Source: Bradyrhizobium arachidis
GTDB lineage: Bacteria; Pseudomonadota; Alphaproteobacteria; Rhizobiales; Xanthobacteraceae
DNA: 64,000 bases
Assembly: GCF_024758505.1 (NCBI RefSeq)
Contig: NZ_CP077970.1
Coordinates: 7,378,001-7,442,000 of the forward strand
Reading direction: 5' to 3'
The position numbers and the translations under genes were made by a program. The notes under the pieces are model-generated. The model made no database searches and had not been told where the DNA came from. It saw only the letters and a list, made by a program, of their open reading frames with translations. Below, piece after piece: positions 35,099 to 44,839 of this stretch (the first letter of the stretch is position 1; every line of letters begins with the position of its first letter).

Positions 35099-37060
35099 AT
35101 GCGGACCCAACTGACCTCCTATGTCGCGCGGCTGTTCGCCGGCGAACTGTCCGTCTTTGGCGGACCAGCAACCGACGAAACCGTCGCCGGCCATATCCGC
35201 GCCGAGCAGATGTCGCTCGTGCTCGGTTACTCCGTCGGCATCATGCTGGCCAATGCCTGCAATGCCGTCGTGCTCGCAATTGCGTTGTGGCATTCGCCGG
35301 ACCGGACCTTCGCATTGGTCTGGGCGATTGCGGTCGCGGGCGCAGCGCTCCTGTTCGGCCTGCAATCCCACGCGTCGCGCCGGATCACCAAGCCGCAATT
35401 CGTCTCCCGTCGCGCCATGCATCGGCTGGTGCGCAACGCGTTTCTTCTCGGCGCCGCCTGGGGAATCGTTCCCATGGCCTTCTTCGCCAACGCCTCCACC
35501 GGCGGCCAACTGGTGATCACTTGTCTGTGCGCCGGCATGCTGGCGGGTGGTGCTCTTGCCTTCTCCACGATCCCGATCGCAGCGATCGCGTTCACGACCC
35601 CCCTCTTCGTCGGCATCGCCATCTGCCTCGGCAGAGACAGCGATCCGGCCTATCTGCTGATGGCCTTCCTGGTCGTGGTCTATGGAGCCGTGTTGCTGCG
35701 CGGCGTGTTCGTCAATTCCCTCGCATTCACGCGACGCGTGATGCGGCAGCTCGAAGCTGAGCGGACGGTGCGGCAGGATCCCCTGACGCATCTGCCCAAT
35801 CGTATCGCCTTCAACGAGACGCTCGACGCCGCCCTGAAGAGGCTGGCCCTGTCAGGCGAAGAATTCGCGATGCTGCTGCTCGACCTCGATCGTTTCAAGG
35901 AGGTGAACGACAGGTTCGGTCACCCCGCCGGCGATGAATTCCTGGTCCAGGTCGCGAGTCGGCTGCAACGCTGCACGCGCGCCGCCGAGCACGTCGCGCG
36001 CATCGGCGGCGACGAGTTCGCGCTGGTGATGTCCAATCTGACGCGGCCGGAGGAAGCGCTCGATCTCGCCGAGCGCTTCGTGGCGTCCTTCGCCGAGCCG
36101 TTCCTGGTGGAGGGATGCGAGATCCTGGGTGCGACCAGCGTCGGCATCGTGCTGGCGCCGCGGGACGGCAACACGCCGCTCGACATCATGAAGAACGCCG
36201 ATACCGCCCTCTACCGCGCCAAGAAGGCCGGGCCGGGCACGGTCTGCTTCTTCGAGGCAAGCGACGACAGGGCGTCACGCGACCGCAAGGCGCTGCAATC
36301 GGACCTGGAGGGCGCCATCGCGCGCGGCGAGCTGTTTCTGGTCTATCAGCCGTTCCTCAATCTCGGTGAAAACCGGATCACCGGCTTCGAGGCGCTGCTA
36401 CGGTGGCAGCACCCGCAGCGCGGGCTGGTCCCGCCCAGCGAATTCATTCCGATCGCCGAGGAGACCGGACTGATCCACGAGATCGGCGAATGGGTGATCC
36501 GGCGCGCCTGCGCAACGCTGGCGGACTGGCCTGATGACATCAGGGTCGCCGTGAATTTTTCCGCGGCGCAGTTTCACAACACCGGCATCCTCCAGACCAT
36601 CGTACAGGCGCTGGCCGACGCCAACCTCGCCCCTCACCGCCTTGAGGTCGAGATCACGGAATCGATGCTGTTGTCGAAATACGGCTCGGCCGTATCGATC
36701 CTCAACGCGCTCCTGCAACTCGGCGTCACGGTCGCGCTCGACGATTTCGGCACCGGCTTCTCCTCGCTCACCTACCTGCGCAAGCTGCCGTTCAGCCGTA
36801 TCAAGATCGACCAGTCCTTCATCCGCGACATGCTGGTGCAGCCGGACTGCACCGCGATCGTGAAGTCGGTGATCTCGCTGGCGCGGGACCTGCGGATCGG
36901 TGTGGTCGCCGAAGGCGTCGAGACCGCCGATCAGCTCGAATATCTGCGCCAGATCCAGTGCGACGAAGTCCAGGGCTACCTGATCGGCCGGCCGATGGCG
37001 GCCGATCAGGTACCGGCACTGCTGCACTCGAAGAAGCATCGGGCCACTTACGCCGCCTAG
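35099..37060 (+). CDS. Membrane GGDEF-EAL protein (cyclic di-GMP cyclase/phosphodiesterase)
   Basis: Protein of 653 residues. The N-terminal 200 residues hold about six membrane segments, a MASE-like sensor region. A GGDEF domain (about 225-385) has the intact RIGGDEFALV signature at 303-307. The EAL domain (about 400-645) has FEALLRW at 430-436, NFSAAQ, EITES and [10 protein letters not shown] at 548-557, the metal and catalytic residues of active phosphodiesterases. Both activities are therefore possible. The 3' third of this gene is repeated, with about 93% nucleotide identity by eye and a 36-base internal deletion, at 62711-63091. No ribosome-binding site is obvious. Confidence 0.93.
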   Translation: MRTQLTSYVARLFAGELSVFGGPATDETVAGHIRAEQMSLVLGYSVGIMLANACNAVVLAIALWHSPDRTFALVWAIAVAGAALLFGLQSHASRRITKPQFVSRRAMHRLVRNAFLLGAAWGIVPMAFFANASTGGQLVITCLCAGMLAGGALAFSTIPIAAIAFTTPLFVGIAICLGRDSDPAYLLMAFLVVVYGAVLLRGVFVNSLAFTRRVMRQLEAERTVRQDPLTHLPNRIAFNETLDAALKRLALSGEEFAMLLLDLDRFKEVNDRFGHPAGDEFLVQVASRLQRCTRAAEHVARIGGDEFALVMSNLTRPEEALDLAERFVASFAEPFLVEGCEILGATSVGIVLAPRDGNTPLDIMKNADTALYRAKKAGPGTVCFFEASDDRASRDRKALQSDLEGAIARGELFLVYQPFLNLGENRITGFEALLRWQHPQRGLVPPSEFIPIAEETGLIHEIGEWVIRRACATLADWPDDIRVAVNFSAAQFHNTGILQTIVQALADANLAPHRLEVEITESMLLSKYGSAVSILNALLQLGVTVALDDFGTGFSSLTYLRKLPFSRIKIDQSFIRDMLVQPDCTAIVKSVISLARDLRIGVVAEGVETADQLEYLRQIQCDEVQGYLIGRPMAADQVPALLHSKKHRATYAA

Positions 37061-37375
37061 GGCTCCTCCTCATAAGCGTCGGCTTCCGAGGCTAAAGCGG
37101 AAGTCGCCCCGCTTGGTCGTCATCGACGGCTTGTGACCCGAAGCCCTCGCCACTCGCAAACACCATCAGCGAGTATGTGCCCATCACCGAACATATGCTC
37201 GTCAAGCTCGATCAACTTGATTGCCGGATCACGATCCGCAAAGAGTCCGGTTGTTCGCGCTTGAACCTTCGGTGTAGAGTCGTGACCAATTTATGAGCCC
37301 TGTTACGAAGCGGGGCGGTCGACGATACTGAAACCAATTTTGTGAACATACGCGCCTCGCGCAAGGGAGGTCGCT
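37061..37375. other. Intergenic stretch with no recognised feature
   Basis: No convincing coding region, repeat or terminator was seen. The DNA looks more AT-rich than the flanking chromosome. It marks the left edge of the accessory stretch that follows the GGDEF-EAL gene. Confidence 0.5.
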
Positions 37376-38137
37376 ATGGACGGGATATCTCATCAGGAAG
37401 CCGGTTGCCGCGCGCTAGATTGTTGTTCGACGGGAGGGCATCATCATACCCGTCGTCTCGTTGTCGCGATGCTCTGCGCGGCGTGCATATTCCAGTTAGC
37501 TGGCGAAGCCAGGGCTCAATGCACTGCACGAGATGTTTTGCAGAACCAGTTGAAGCTCAAGAGAGCTCCCTCAGCCAGTGTGCCACAAGTCTTGGTCACA
37601 TCCGCCACCGGTGTCCCGGTGTGGAAGACGATTACGCTAGGGACTTTTGCAAATCCGTTGGCCCTCCTTAACGCGTTGGATGCAATCGGCTGCAAGGTCG
37701 GAGGTGCCGCTGCGGAAGTTCTCGCGCGACCGAGCTTCATCGTCAGTACCAAAAGGCAAGACGTGGAGCTCGTGACGGTATCAGCGGCCGAACTCGGCTT
37801 TAAGACCGATATGGTGACTTTGGCAGCAACTTATGCGCGCGCCAAACAGCTCGGTTTTGCCCTTGTCGCAGCAGAGATCGGCCCGCAATTGAGGCTTCAA
37901 TATCTTGACCAGCCCATAGGCGAATTCCTGATCATTGGAATGGAGCCAATCAAGACGTGGGCCGGCGAGCAGGTCATTCTGAATGTAGCGAATGGTGGCG
38001 CCGGACTTGTTCTCATTGGCCAGGATGGCCGGTCTGACGCAGAAATATCAGCGACCTCCCGCGTGGTATTTGTGCGATCCAATGAAGCCGCGCCCGCTGA
38101 CCAGCTTGAGAAGGAAGCAGCACTCTCGCCACCCTGA
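37376..38137 (+). CDS. Secreted protein of unknown function
   Basis: Open frame of 253 residues. The first 28 residues are polar with three Cys, then RRLVVAMLCAACIFQLAGEARAQ is a convincing signal peptide, so the mature protein would begin around residue 49. The mature part has no repeats or membrane segments and no family I recognise; it contains TSATGVPVWKTITLG, GFKTDMVTLAATYARAKQLG and IGEFLIIGMEPIKTWAGEQV. GGGAGG precedes the ATG, supporting expression. Codon use and base content look less GC-rich than the upstream chromosome, in keeping with acquisition. It appears monocistronic, with a possible terminator about 110 bases downstream. Confidence 0.65.
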   Translation: MDGISHQEAGCRALDCCSTGGHHHTRRLVVAMLCAACIFQLAGEARAQCTARDVLQNQLKLKRAPSASVPQVLVTSATGVPVWKTITLGTFANPLALLNALDAIGCKVGGAAAEVLARPSFIVSTKRQDVELVTVSAAELGFKTDMVTLAATYARAKQLGFALVAAEIGPQLRLQYLDQPIGEFLIIGMEPIKTWAGEQVILNVANGGAGLVLIGQDGRSDAEISATSRVVFVRSNEAAPADQLEKEAALSPP

Positions 38138-38244
38138 ACACACAAACGCTAGCAGCTTCACAGAAACAACGACGAATGCTAAAAGCAAGTTTGAGCGGCA
38201 GGCTTACGGACTACCGCTCAATCTTGGAGTAGGCATCTTAGATC

Positions 38245-38304
38245 CCCGCCTCCTGCGCTGAAGACCTTATCGTTCTTCCCATGACTAGGAGGCGGGTTCT
38301 TCTT
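38245..38304 (+). terminator. Possible terminator with long loop
   Basis: Ten-base perfect arms CCCGCCTCCT (38245-38254) and AGGAGGCGGG (38287-38296) are followed by TTCTTCTT. The 32-base loop weakens the call. An extra small hairpin TTGAGCGG...CCGCTCAA lies just upstream. Nothing else is seen between 38138 and 38563. Confidence 0.5.
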
Positions 38305-38563
38305 GCGTATCGGCTTGCTCTCCAATCTTCCTCTTTGAATGTCAGCTGTCGGCCGACGACCCCAAGGCGAAGTCAGGATGTCTCGCCCCTCGGGGTAGAC
38401 ATGAAATGGCAGGGCGCCTGCCCAAATGACGCCCCTGACCGGACCTTCGGTTAGTCGCTGGCGTAGCACGCACACCGGCTACTTCCGGGTCGTTGCGGAT
38501 TTCCTGGACGACCGAAACAGGACTATTATGCTGGCCTATTAAGGCCAACCTGAGGGAGGGATC

Positions 38564-38962
38564 ATGACGAACTCAGCCCCCTCGGCAAGCCTCGACGTCA
38601 GAGCCGAAGTTATCGCGACTTATGCCGCCTGGGATTCGGCTTTCAACAGAGCTGACGCAAGGGCTGTCGCCGCAGCGTATGTTTCGAATGCCAAAGTGCT
38701 ACCACCGAGCCACGAGGTCATCTCTGGTCCGGTCGAGATCGAGAATTTCTTTGCTGGGCTTTTTTCAGGTGGATTCACCGATCACAACCTAGAAGTCATT
38801 GACGCGGGCGGAGACGAGAAGGTCGTCTACAGCACTGCGAAATGGAGCGCCAACGGCAAGAGAGCGGATGGGTCGCGCCAAGCCGCCGGCGGCATCGCTA
38901 CGCACGTATTTGAGCGTCAGACGGACGGTTCGCTAAAGCTGAGGTTGCATACTTTCAACTAA
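38564..38962 (+). CDS. SnoaL-like/DUF4440-type protein
   Basis: Protein of 132 residues with the NTF2-like pattern: VIATYAAWDSAFNRADARAV, AAYVSNAKVLPPSHEVISGP and the C-terminal GGIATHVFERQTDGSLKLRL. This resembles the SgcJ/EcaC group of small ligand-binding or isomerase-like proteins. The function is unknown. A strong GGGAGGG ribosome-binding site precedes the ATG. It ends 38 bases before the large cyclase gene and may be co-transcribed with it. Confidence 0.8.
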   Translation: MTNSAPSASLDVRAEVIATYAAWDSAFNRADARAVAAAYVSNAKVLPPSHEVISGPVEIENFFAGLFSGGFTDHNLEVIDAGGDEKVVYSTAKWSANGKRADGSRQAAGGIATHVFERQTDGSLKLRLHTFN

Positions 38963-39000
38963 ACCGGTCGTACGCCTGACATCGCGCGAGGAGGCGTCGC

Positions 39001-42000
39001 GTGAATATCGCCGACTGGCTTCGTGGTCTTGGGTTGGAGCGCTACGCACAGGCCTTCCAGGACGCGGAAATCACGCCCGAGGTCTTGCCAGACCTTACCG
39101 AAGCTGACCTGCGCGAACTTGGCTTGCCGCTCGGACCGCGCAAGACGGTGCTGAAAGCTATTTGTGCACGGGCTCCAGCGGTAGCGGATGCTGCCGGAGC
39201 ACGTGCGTCCGCCGGCGAGCCGAAACTGACATTTGCGTCAGAAGCTGACCGTCGGCAGCTCACGGTCATGTTTGTCGATCTTGTCGGCTCAACCGCACTC
39301 GCCTCAGGGCGCGACCCTGAGGAGATGCGCGAAGTGATGCAGGTTTATCACAACACTGTGTCGACCGAGATTACTCGGTTCGAGGGTCATGTAGCCAAAT
39401 TCCTGGGTGACGGCGTCCTTGCCTATTTCGGCTGGCCGCGGGCGCATGAAGACGAGGCGGAGCGGGCGGTTCGCACTGCGCTTCGGGTGACGAAGGCGGT
39501 CGCGGACCTTGTCGGACCGGATGGGACTGCACTTTCCGCTCGGGTTGGCATCGCAACTGGTCTGGTCGTCGTCGGCGAACTGTTTGGTGAAGGAGAGGCT
39601 CGCGAGCGACCGGTGATCGGCGAGACCCCAAACCTGGCCGCCCGACTGCAGGGGGTTGCCGAACCTGGCGGTGTCGTGATCGCGGAGGCGACGCGCCGCC
39701 TCCTCGGCGAAGCCTTCATGTACCGCGATCTAGGCACGATGCCTCTCAAGGGTTTCCCTGGACCGGTGCAAGCATGGCTCGTGATCGGCGAGGGCGCAGC
39801 CGAGAGTCGCTTCGAGGCCCAGCACGGGGTGTCCACAACCGTGCTGGTCGGACGAGATCAGGAACTCGCACTTCTCTTGGATCGCTGGGAGCAGGCAAAA
39901 GAGGGAGAGGGACAGATCGTTCTGCTCGGCGGCGAAGCCGGCATCGGCAAGTCGCGCCTCTTGCGGGCGCTGCGCGACCAGCTCGCAAAGATACCGCACG
40001 CTCCCCTGAGCCATTTCTGTTCGCCGTTTCACGCCAACAGCGCACTATACCCTGTTGTTGGGCTCCTCGAACGGGCAGCGGGAATACGGCGGGGGGATCC
40101 GCCTGAAGAGCAGCTCGAAAAGCTGGAAACGATGATCGCGCTTGCGACGGAGCACGTGCAGGAGAGCGCAGCGATCCTTGCGGATCTGTTGGCCATCCCG
40201 GCGGGCGTTCGATACCCGCCACTGGAGCTCAGTCCACACCAGAAGAAGGAGCGAACGTTTCAGGCTCTGCTGGAGCAGATACGTGGTCTAGCGAAAAAGC
40301 AGCCACTGCTTGCCATCTACGAAGATGTCCACTGGGCTGACCCCAGCATGCTCGAACTTCTCGATCGGGCTGTTGACGAGGTGCAGCGCTTGCCCATCCT
40401 CATGATTGTTACCTTCCGACCGGAATTCGTTCCCCGCTGGACCGGACATGGACATGTGACAGCGCTATTCTTGAGCCGGCTGGGACGCAAGCAAGGCACC
40501 GCCGTGGTCGAACGCATAGCAGGCGGCAAACTGCTTCCGCAGGAGGTGCTCGATCAGATCCTGGCCAAGACGGATGGCGTGCCGCTGTTCGTCGAGGAGC
40601 TCACCAAGGCCGTCATCGAATCCGGGCTGCTCAAGGACCGGGGCGGCCGATACGAGCTGTTGGGCCCACTTCCGCCGTTAGCGATCCCGACGACCCTGCA
40701 GGACTCGCTCATGGCCCGCCTCGACCGATTGGCTCCGGTGAAGGAAGTCGCCCAAATAGCAGCCTGTATCGGGCGCGAGTTCGGACACGATCTTCTGAGA
40801 GCGGTAACGCCACTGGATGAGGATGCCCTCCAGCGCGCTCTCGATGAATTGTTGGCGGCAGAACTCATATTCCGACGTGGTGTCGCTCCCGATGCTCTCT
40901 ACAGCTTCAAACATGCGCTGGTGCAGCAAATCGCGCACGAGAGCCTGTTGAAGAGCAAGCGGCAACAGATCCATGCGCGCATCGCAGAAGCCTTCCAATT
41001 ATACTACCCTGCCCGAGCGGAGGCGGAACCGGAGATGATTGCTTTACATCTCACGGAGGCTGGGCTCGCGAAAAACGCGGTTGGCTATTTGCTACGCGCC
41101 GGCCGGATTGCCGCCGGGCGTTCCGCCAATCTCGAAGCCATCACTCATCTTACGAAAGGGCTGGAGGCACTCAAGTCGTGTCCGCCAGGGTCAGATCGCG
41201 ATCGCCAAGAACTCGCGCTTCAGACGGCAATTGGCGGCCCGCTGATCGCCATTCACGGATACACGGCCCCGCAGCTCGGCACCGCGTTCACCAGGGCTCA
41301 CGCGCTGTGCAAGGAGCTCAATGACGCAGATGCGTTATTCGCCACTCTGAGCGGCAAGTTCATTTTCCATTTCGTAAGGGGCGACTACGCCGCTATGCAG
41401 GACCTGGTTGCCGAGGCGCGACGCGCAGCCGAGGGCACCAGGGACCTGGCGCTGGAATTGAGTACGCATCGTTTGACGGGCCTCACCGCTATGTACGCCG
41501 GCGACTTTCCGACGGCGCGCTCTGAGTTCGAACTCATATTGAGTCGCTACGACCCGGGCGCACATCGGCCGCCGCCTGTGCACTATATCCATGACGCAAA
41601 GGCTTCTGCGTTACCCTACTTGGCAGTCGTGCTTTGGCTCCTCGGCTTCCCCGAGCAAGCCGAATCGGCGAGCCGTGCCGCGTTTGAGTATGCCGCAGAG
41701 CTGAACCAGACGAATCTTACCGCGCATGTGAGGGTCTATGGCGGCGCGGCGCCCGCAGAACTGATGGGGGATGTGGCGGCTACGCGTGCGCACGCGGATG
41801 CAGTCATCGACCTCGCCGATCAGCACAGCTTGAACTACTGGCGCCTGAGCGGCCTGATCCTGCGGGGCTGGGCCATGGCACTGGAAGGCAACGCCGAGGT
41901 TGGCCTGGCGCTCATGCACCAGAATCTGAACGCGCGGGATAAGCTCGGCGCCGGCTGGTACCAGGTTCGATACTTGTGCATGCTCGCTTCGACCTACTTG

Positions 42001-42369
42001 CAGCTCGGCGACGGCGACAAGGCCTTCACTGCGTTGGCAGAAGCAGAGGCCCTCGCCGCGCGCAACGACGAACATATGTGGGAATCAGAACTATCACGAA
42101 TCGGTGGCGAACTACGGAAGATGCGTGGTGCTCCGCCAGGCGAGGTCGAGCTTCATTTGCAAAATGCGCTGAAGATTGCGCGCGGTCAAAGCGCAAAATC
42201 TTTGGAACTGCGTGCGGCCATCAGTTTGGCCCGACTCTGGCGCGGCCAGGGTAGGTTTATCGATGCGCGGACCCTCCTTGTCCCAATTTACGAATGGTTC
42301 ACGGAGGGTTTCGAAACGCCTGACCTGCTTGCCGCCAGGGCACTCCTGGCGGAATTGACTGATCTCTAA
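39001..42369 (+). CDS. SAM domain-class III nucleotidyl cyclase-AAA ATPase-TPR signalling protein
   Basis: Large cytoplasmic protein of 1122 residues. Residues 1-60 are a SAM domain (IADWLRGLGLERYAQAFQDA, then LTEADLRELGLPLGPRK). Residues about 80-265 form a class III cyclase homology domain with both metal Asp residues (VMFVDLVGST, KFLGDGVLAY), a Lys before the second motif as in adenylate cyclases, and the transition-state Asn in NLAARLQ. A STAND-type ATPase follows, with Walker A GGEAGIGKSRLL near 310 and a Walker B-like LLAIYEDVHWADPS near 435. The rest is alpha-helical repeat, probably TPR. Start is a GTG with GAGGAGGC upstream. Such proteins are thought to couple protein or ligand sensing to cAMP; the input is unknown. 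Confidence 0.9.
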   Translation: MNIADWLRGLGLERYAQAFQDAEITPEVLPDLTEADLRELGLPLGPRKTVLKAICARAPAVADAAGARASAGEPKLTFASEADRRQLTVMFVDLVGSTALASGRDPEEMREVMQVYHNTVSTEITRFEGHVAKFLGDGVLAYFGWPRAHEDEAERAVRTALRVTKAVADLVGPDGTALSARVGIATGLVVVGELFGEGEARERPVIGETPNLAARLQGVAEPGGVVIAEATRRLLGEAFMYRDLGTMPLKGFPGPVQAWLVIGEGAAESRFEAQHGVSTTVLVGRDQELALLLDRWEQAKEGEGQIVLLGGEAGIGKSRLLRALRDQLAKIPHAPLSHFCSPFHANSALYPVVGLLERAAGIRRGDPPEEQLEKLETMIALATEHVQESAAILADLLAIPAGVRYPPLELSPHQKKERTFQALLEQIRGLAKKQPLLAIYEDVHWADPSMLELLDRAVDEVQRLPILMIVTFRPEFVPRWTGHGHVTALFLSRLGRKQGTAVVERIAGGKLLPQEVLDQILAKTDGVPLFVEELTKAVIESGLLKDRGGRYELLGPLPPLAIPTTLQDSLMARLDRLAPVKEVAQIAACIGREFGHDLLRAVTPLDEDALQRALDELLAAELIFRRGVAPDALYSFKHALVQQIAHESLLKSKRQQIHARIAEAFQLYYPARAEAEPEMIALHLTEAGLAKNAVGYLLRAGRIAAGRSANLEAITHLTKGLEALKSCPPGSDRDRQELALQTAIGGPLIAIHGYTAPQLGTAFTRAHALCKELNDADALFATLSGKFIFHFVRGDYAAMQDLVAEARRAAEGTRDLALELSTHRLTGLTAMYAGDFPTARSEFELILSRYDPGAHRPPPVHYIHDAKASALPYLAVVLWLLGFPEQAESASRAAFEYAAELNQTNLTAHVRVYGGAAPAELMGDVAATRAHADAVIDLADQHSLNYWRLSGLILRGWAMALEGNAEVGLALMHQNLNARDKLGAGWYQVRYLCMLASTYLQLGDGDKAFTALAEAEALAARNDEHMWESELSRIGGELRKMRGAPPGEVELHLQNALKIARGQSAKSLELRAAISLARLWRGQGRFIDARTLLVPIYEWFTEGFETPDLLAARALLAELTDL

Positions 42370-42685
42370 TGCCTGTTTCGCGCGACGCCCCGTCGCGCTA
42401 TCCGCTTGATCCCGCCGACGCCCTCCGGTCGAGATGCTAGTTTGATGACAGCCCGTGAAACGTCGTGTCCAAACGAAAAGATGACGACGTCCGCACGAGC
42501 TTCCCGTTGCGGAAGGTCCGCAGGTGGGCTAGCTTCTTCCCCACGAAGAGCGTCTGCGCTCATTCGTTCCTATCGCGCGACTGGCGAGCTAACGTGGAAT
42601 TGACCACGGGGAAGCGCGAGGGATTTTAACGCCGATCGCCTGGGCACCCATCTGCTGGAACAACAGCGTGTTGAGGAGCCCAAGC
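42370..42685. other. Intergenic stretch with no recognised gene
   Basis: No supported coding region. A short run on the minus strand near 42600-42680 reads as LNTLLFQQMGAQAIG, which could be a decayed gene fragment, but it is too short to assign. Confidence 0.35.
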
Positions 42686-43957
42686 ATGTCATCATTTCGC
42701 AACGAACTATCCATCAACGATTCCGAGATCGCCGCCGCCCTTGCGGGGGAAGAGCGCCGCCAGCAAGACGGCGTCGAACTGATTCCATCCGAGAACTACA
42801 CCTACCCGGAGGTGCTCGAACTGCTCGGATCGGTCTTCACCAACAAATATTCCGAGGGCTATCCGGGACGCCGGTACTACGGCGGCCAGCAGTTCACGGA
42901 CGACATCGAGAACCTTGCGCGCCAGCGGGCCTGCTCGCTTTTTCGCGCCGAGCACGCCAACGTTCAGCCTCTTTCGGGATCGCCGATGAATCAGGCCGTC
43001 TATCTCGGCCTGTTGCAGCCCGGCGACACCATTCTCGCCATGGACCTGTCGCATGGCGGCCATCTCACCCACGGCGCGCCGGTGTCCCACATGGGGCGTC
43101 TGTTCAACTTCATTCGCTACAAGACGGACCCGTCAAAGAGCGGAGCGATCGATTTCGACCAATTGCGCGCGAGGGCGCGTGAAGCGCGTCCGAAAATGGT
43201 GTTGTGCGGCTACAGTTCCTATCCGCGCGACCTGGACTATGCGGCATTCAAGAGCATTGCCGACGAGGTTGGCGCGCTCACGATGGCCGACGTGAGCCAC
43301 TATGGCGGACTGGTCGCCGCTGACGTCATGCGCAATCCGCTCGATGCCGGCTTCGACGTCATGACGACGACATCCCACAAGACACTGCGCGGCCCTCGTG
43401 GCGGGATCATCCTGTGCCGGAAGGATCATGCCGGTCGGATCGACGCTTCCGTCTTTCCCGGTTTGCAGGGCGGACCTCACATGAACGTCGTGGCCGGGAC
43501 CGCCGTGACGCTCAAGAAGGCGGCGACGGCGGATTTCCAGGCTTACGCGCGGCAGGTGTTGCGCAACGCGAAGATTCTGGCCGGAACGCTGATGGAGCGA
43601 GGGATGAAGCTGGTCACGGATGGGACGGACAATCACATGATGGTCGTCGATACGGCGGCGTCTGTCGGACTGGACGGGCGAGCAGCCGAGGATCTGCTCG
43701 ATGCCATCGCCATCACCACCAACAAGCAGATCATTCCCGACGATCCGCGACCGCCGCTCAGGCCGAGCGGTGTCCGCCTCGGGACACCCGCGGCGACCAC
43801 GCGTGGCATGGGAGACATCGAAATGCGTCGTATCGGCGAATTCATTGCCGCGGCTCTGCAGGCGAAAGGAGACGATGCGGTCGTCGCGCGCCTCAGGTCG
43901 GAGTGCGTCGAGATGTGCCGAGCATTTCCTGTTCCAGGTGTGGTGCCCAAAGCATGA
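42686..43957 (+). CDS. glyA: Serine hydroxymethyltransferase
   Basis: PLP enzyme of 423 residues interconverting serine and glycine with tetrahydrofolate, full length for the family. The N-terminal ELIPSENYTYPEVLELLGSV and NKYSEGYPGRRYYGGQQF are signature stretches. The PLP-binding Lys is in TTTSHKTLRGPRGGII. The ATG at 42686 (MSSFRNEL) has GGAG eight bases upstream and is preferred over a GTG at 42668. Its accessory position suggests a paralogue of a core copy rather than the housekeeping gene. Threonine-aldolase-like side activity on beta-hydroxy amino acids is possible in such paralogues. The TGA stop lies within a dispersed GCATGATC repeat. Confidence 0.9.
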   Translation: MSSFRNELSINDSEIAAALAGEERRQQDGVELIPSENYTYPEVLELLGSVFTNKYSEGYPGRRYYGGQQFTDDIENLARQRACSLFRAEHANVQPLSGSPMNQAVYLGLLQPGDTILAMDLSHGGHLTHGAPVSHMGRLFNFIRYKTDPSKSGAIDFDQLRARAREARPKMVLCGYSSYPRDLDYAAFKSIADEVGALTMADVSHYGGLVAADVMRNPLDAGFDVMTTTSHKTLRGPRGGIILCRKDHAGRIDASVFPGLQGGPHMNVVAGTAVTLKKAATADFQAYARQVLRNAKILAGTLMERGMKLVTDGTDNHMMVVDTAASVGLDGRAAEDLLDAIAITTNKQIIPDDPRPPLRPSGVRLGTPAATTRGMGDIEMRRIGEFIAAALQAKGDDAVVARLRSECVEMCRAFPVPGVVPKA

Positions 43958-44050
43958 TCCGGAAAAGTGCGAAGCGGTTTTCCGAAGAGATCTTGCTCAA
44001 ATAAGAAACCTAAAGCGCAATGAGATTCGTCCAAATCTCATTGCGCCTTA
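43951..44050. repeat. Composite dispersed repeat (GCATGATC unit plus AAGCGC hairpin)
   Basis: AGCATGATCCGGAAAAGTGC (43951-43970) through AGATCTTGCT is followed by a hairpin AAGCGCAATGAGATT / AATCTCATTGCGCCT (44012-44049). It has the same two modules as 24510-24611, in opposite order. The glyA stop codon is inside the first module. Confidence 0.85.
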
Positions 44051-44171
44051 GTCCGGACCGAACTGATCGGTCTGGAAACCAGAAGCCGCAGTTTGGCGGA
44101 AGGTACGCAGCACGGAAGTTGGGCGCGCCGGCGCCCAACTTCGATCCTTCTGCTTCCCCGCTCAACTTGGT

Positions 44172-44828
44172 TCAGTCGGCGAAGAGAGCGGCCACCTTTC
44201 CCGCAAGGGCCGCTCCAAGATCCGCATTATTCTTCGCCGTGAAATGAATGCCGTCGACGCCTGCCGTCGCGATCGCGCTGCCAGCATCGAAGAACTCCAC
44301 CTTCATGAAGCTGGCAAGCGCCTTGTACTGCGCGGCGAGCTGAAGCGTCTTCTCGCGTCCACCTTCGAACATGCCCTGAAACCAGGGGTCCGGCAGATCG
44401 GCGAGCGGCGGCGGCGCCACGACTAACACTCTCGGCGCCGGATAAATCGTGCCTACGCCGCCGGCGGAGGTCAGCACCTGACCGACCAGCTTCGACATGC
44501 CGACCGCGATCTCATAGGGCGTGCGATGGTAGTAGCTCTTGGTGTCGTTGGTCCCCAGCATCAAGATGACGAGGTCGAGCGGGATGTGGCTCGCGAGCGC
44601 GGCGGGAAGATAGGCCGAGCCGTTCAGGCGCGGATCGACGGGATCGTCGATCGACGTCGTGCGCGCGCTGAGGCCTTCCTCGATGATCTCGTAGCCGCCG
44701 CCAAGCGCTGCGGCCATCGCGCCGGTCCAGCGTTCATGACGAGGAAAACGAGTCGTCGGAGATCCTTCCGGGACGGCAATCCATCCCCAGGTCAAGGAAT
44801 CGCCAAAGCACAGGATACGTCTCGTCAT
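44172..44828 (-). CDS. SGNH/GDSL hydrolase (esterase), last gene of sugar ABC operon
   Basis: Hydrolase of 218 residues, probably cytoplasmic because no signal peptide is present. The SGNH blocks are clear: block I ILCFGDSLTWGW (Ser nucleophile), block II EGLSARTT (Gly), block III LGTNDTK (Asn), and block V GVDGIHFT (Asp and His). It is related to arylesterase-type acylhydrolases that often remove acetyl or other acyl groups from sugars. The ATG at 44828 has GAGGT upstream and is 11 bases after the permease stop, so it closes the SBP-ATPase-permease-permease-hydrolase operon. A paralogue lies at 49727. It may deacylate the imported sugar. Confidence 0.88.
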   Translation of the reverse strand: MTRRILCFGDSLTWGWIAVPEGSPTTRFPRHERWTGAMAAALGGGYEIIEEGLSARTTSIDDPVDPRLNGSAYLPAALASHIPLDLVILMLGTNDTKSYYHRTPYEIAVGMSKLVGQVLTSAGGVGTIYPAPRVLVVAPPPLADLPDPWFQGMFEGGREKTLQLAAQYKALASFMKVEFFDAGSAIATAGVDGIHFTAKNNADLGAALAGKVAALFAD

Positions 44829-44839
44829 CGTGACCTCAT

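Noticed and set aside
38218..38548. Short minus-strand frames in the gap before the SnoaL-like gene
   Set aside because: No ribosome-binding site or family resemblance; the region also holds a hairpin likely acting as a terminator.
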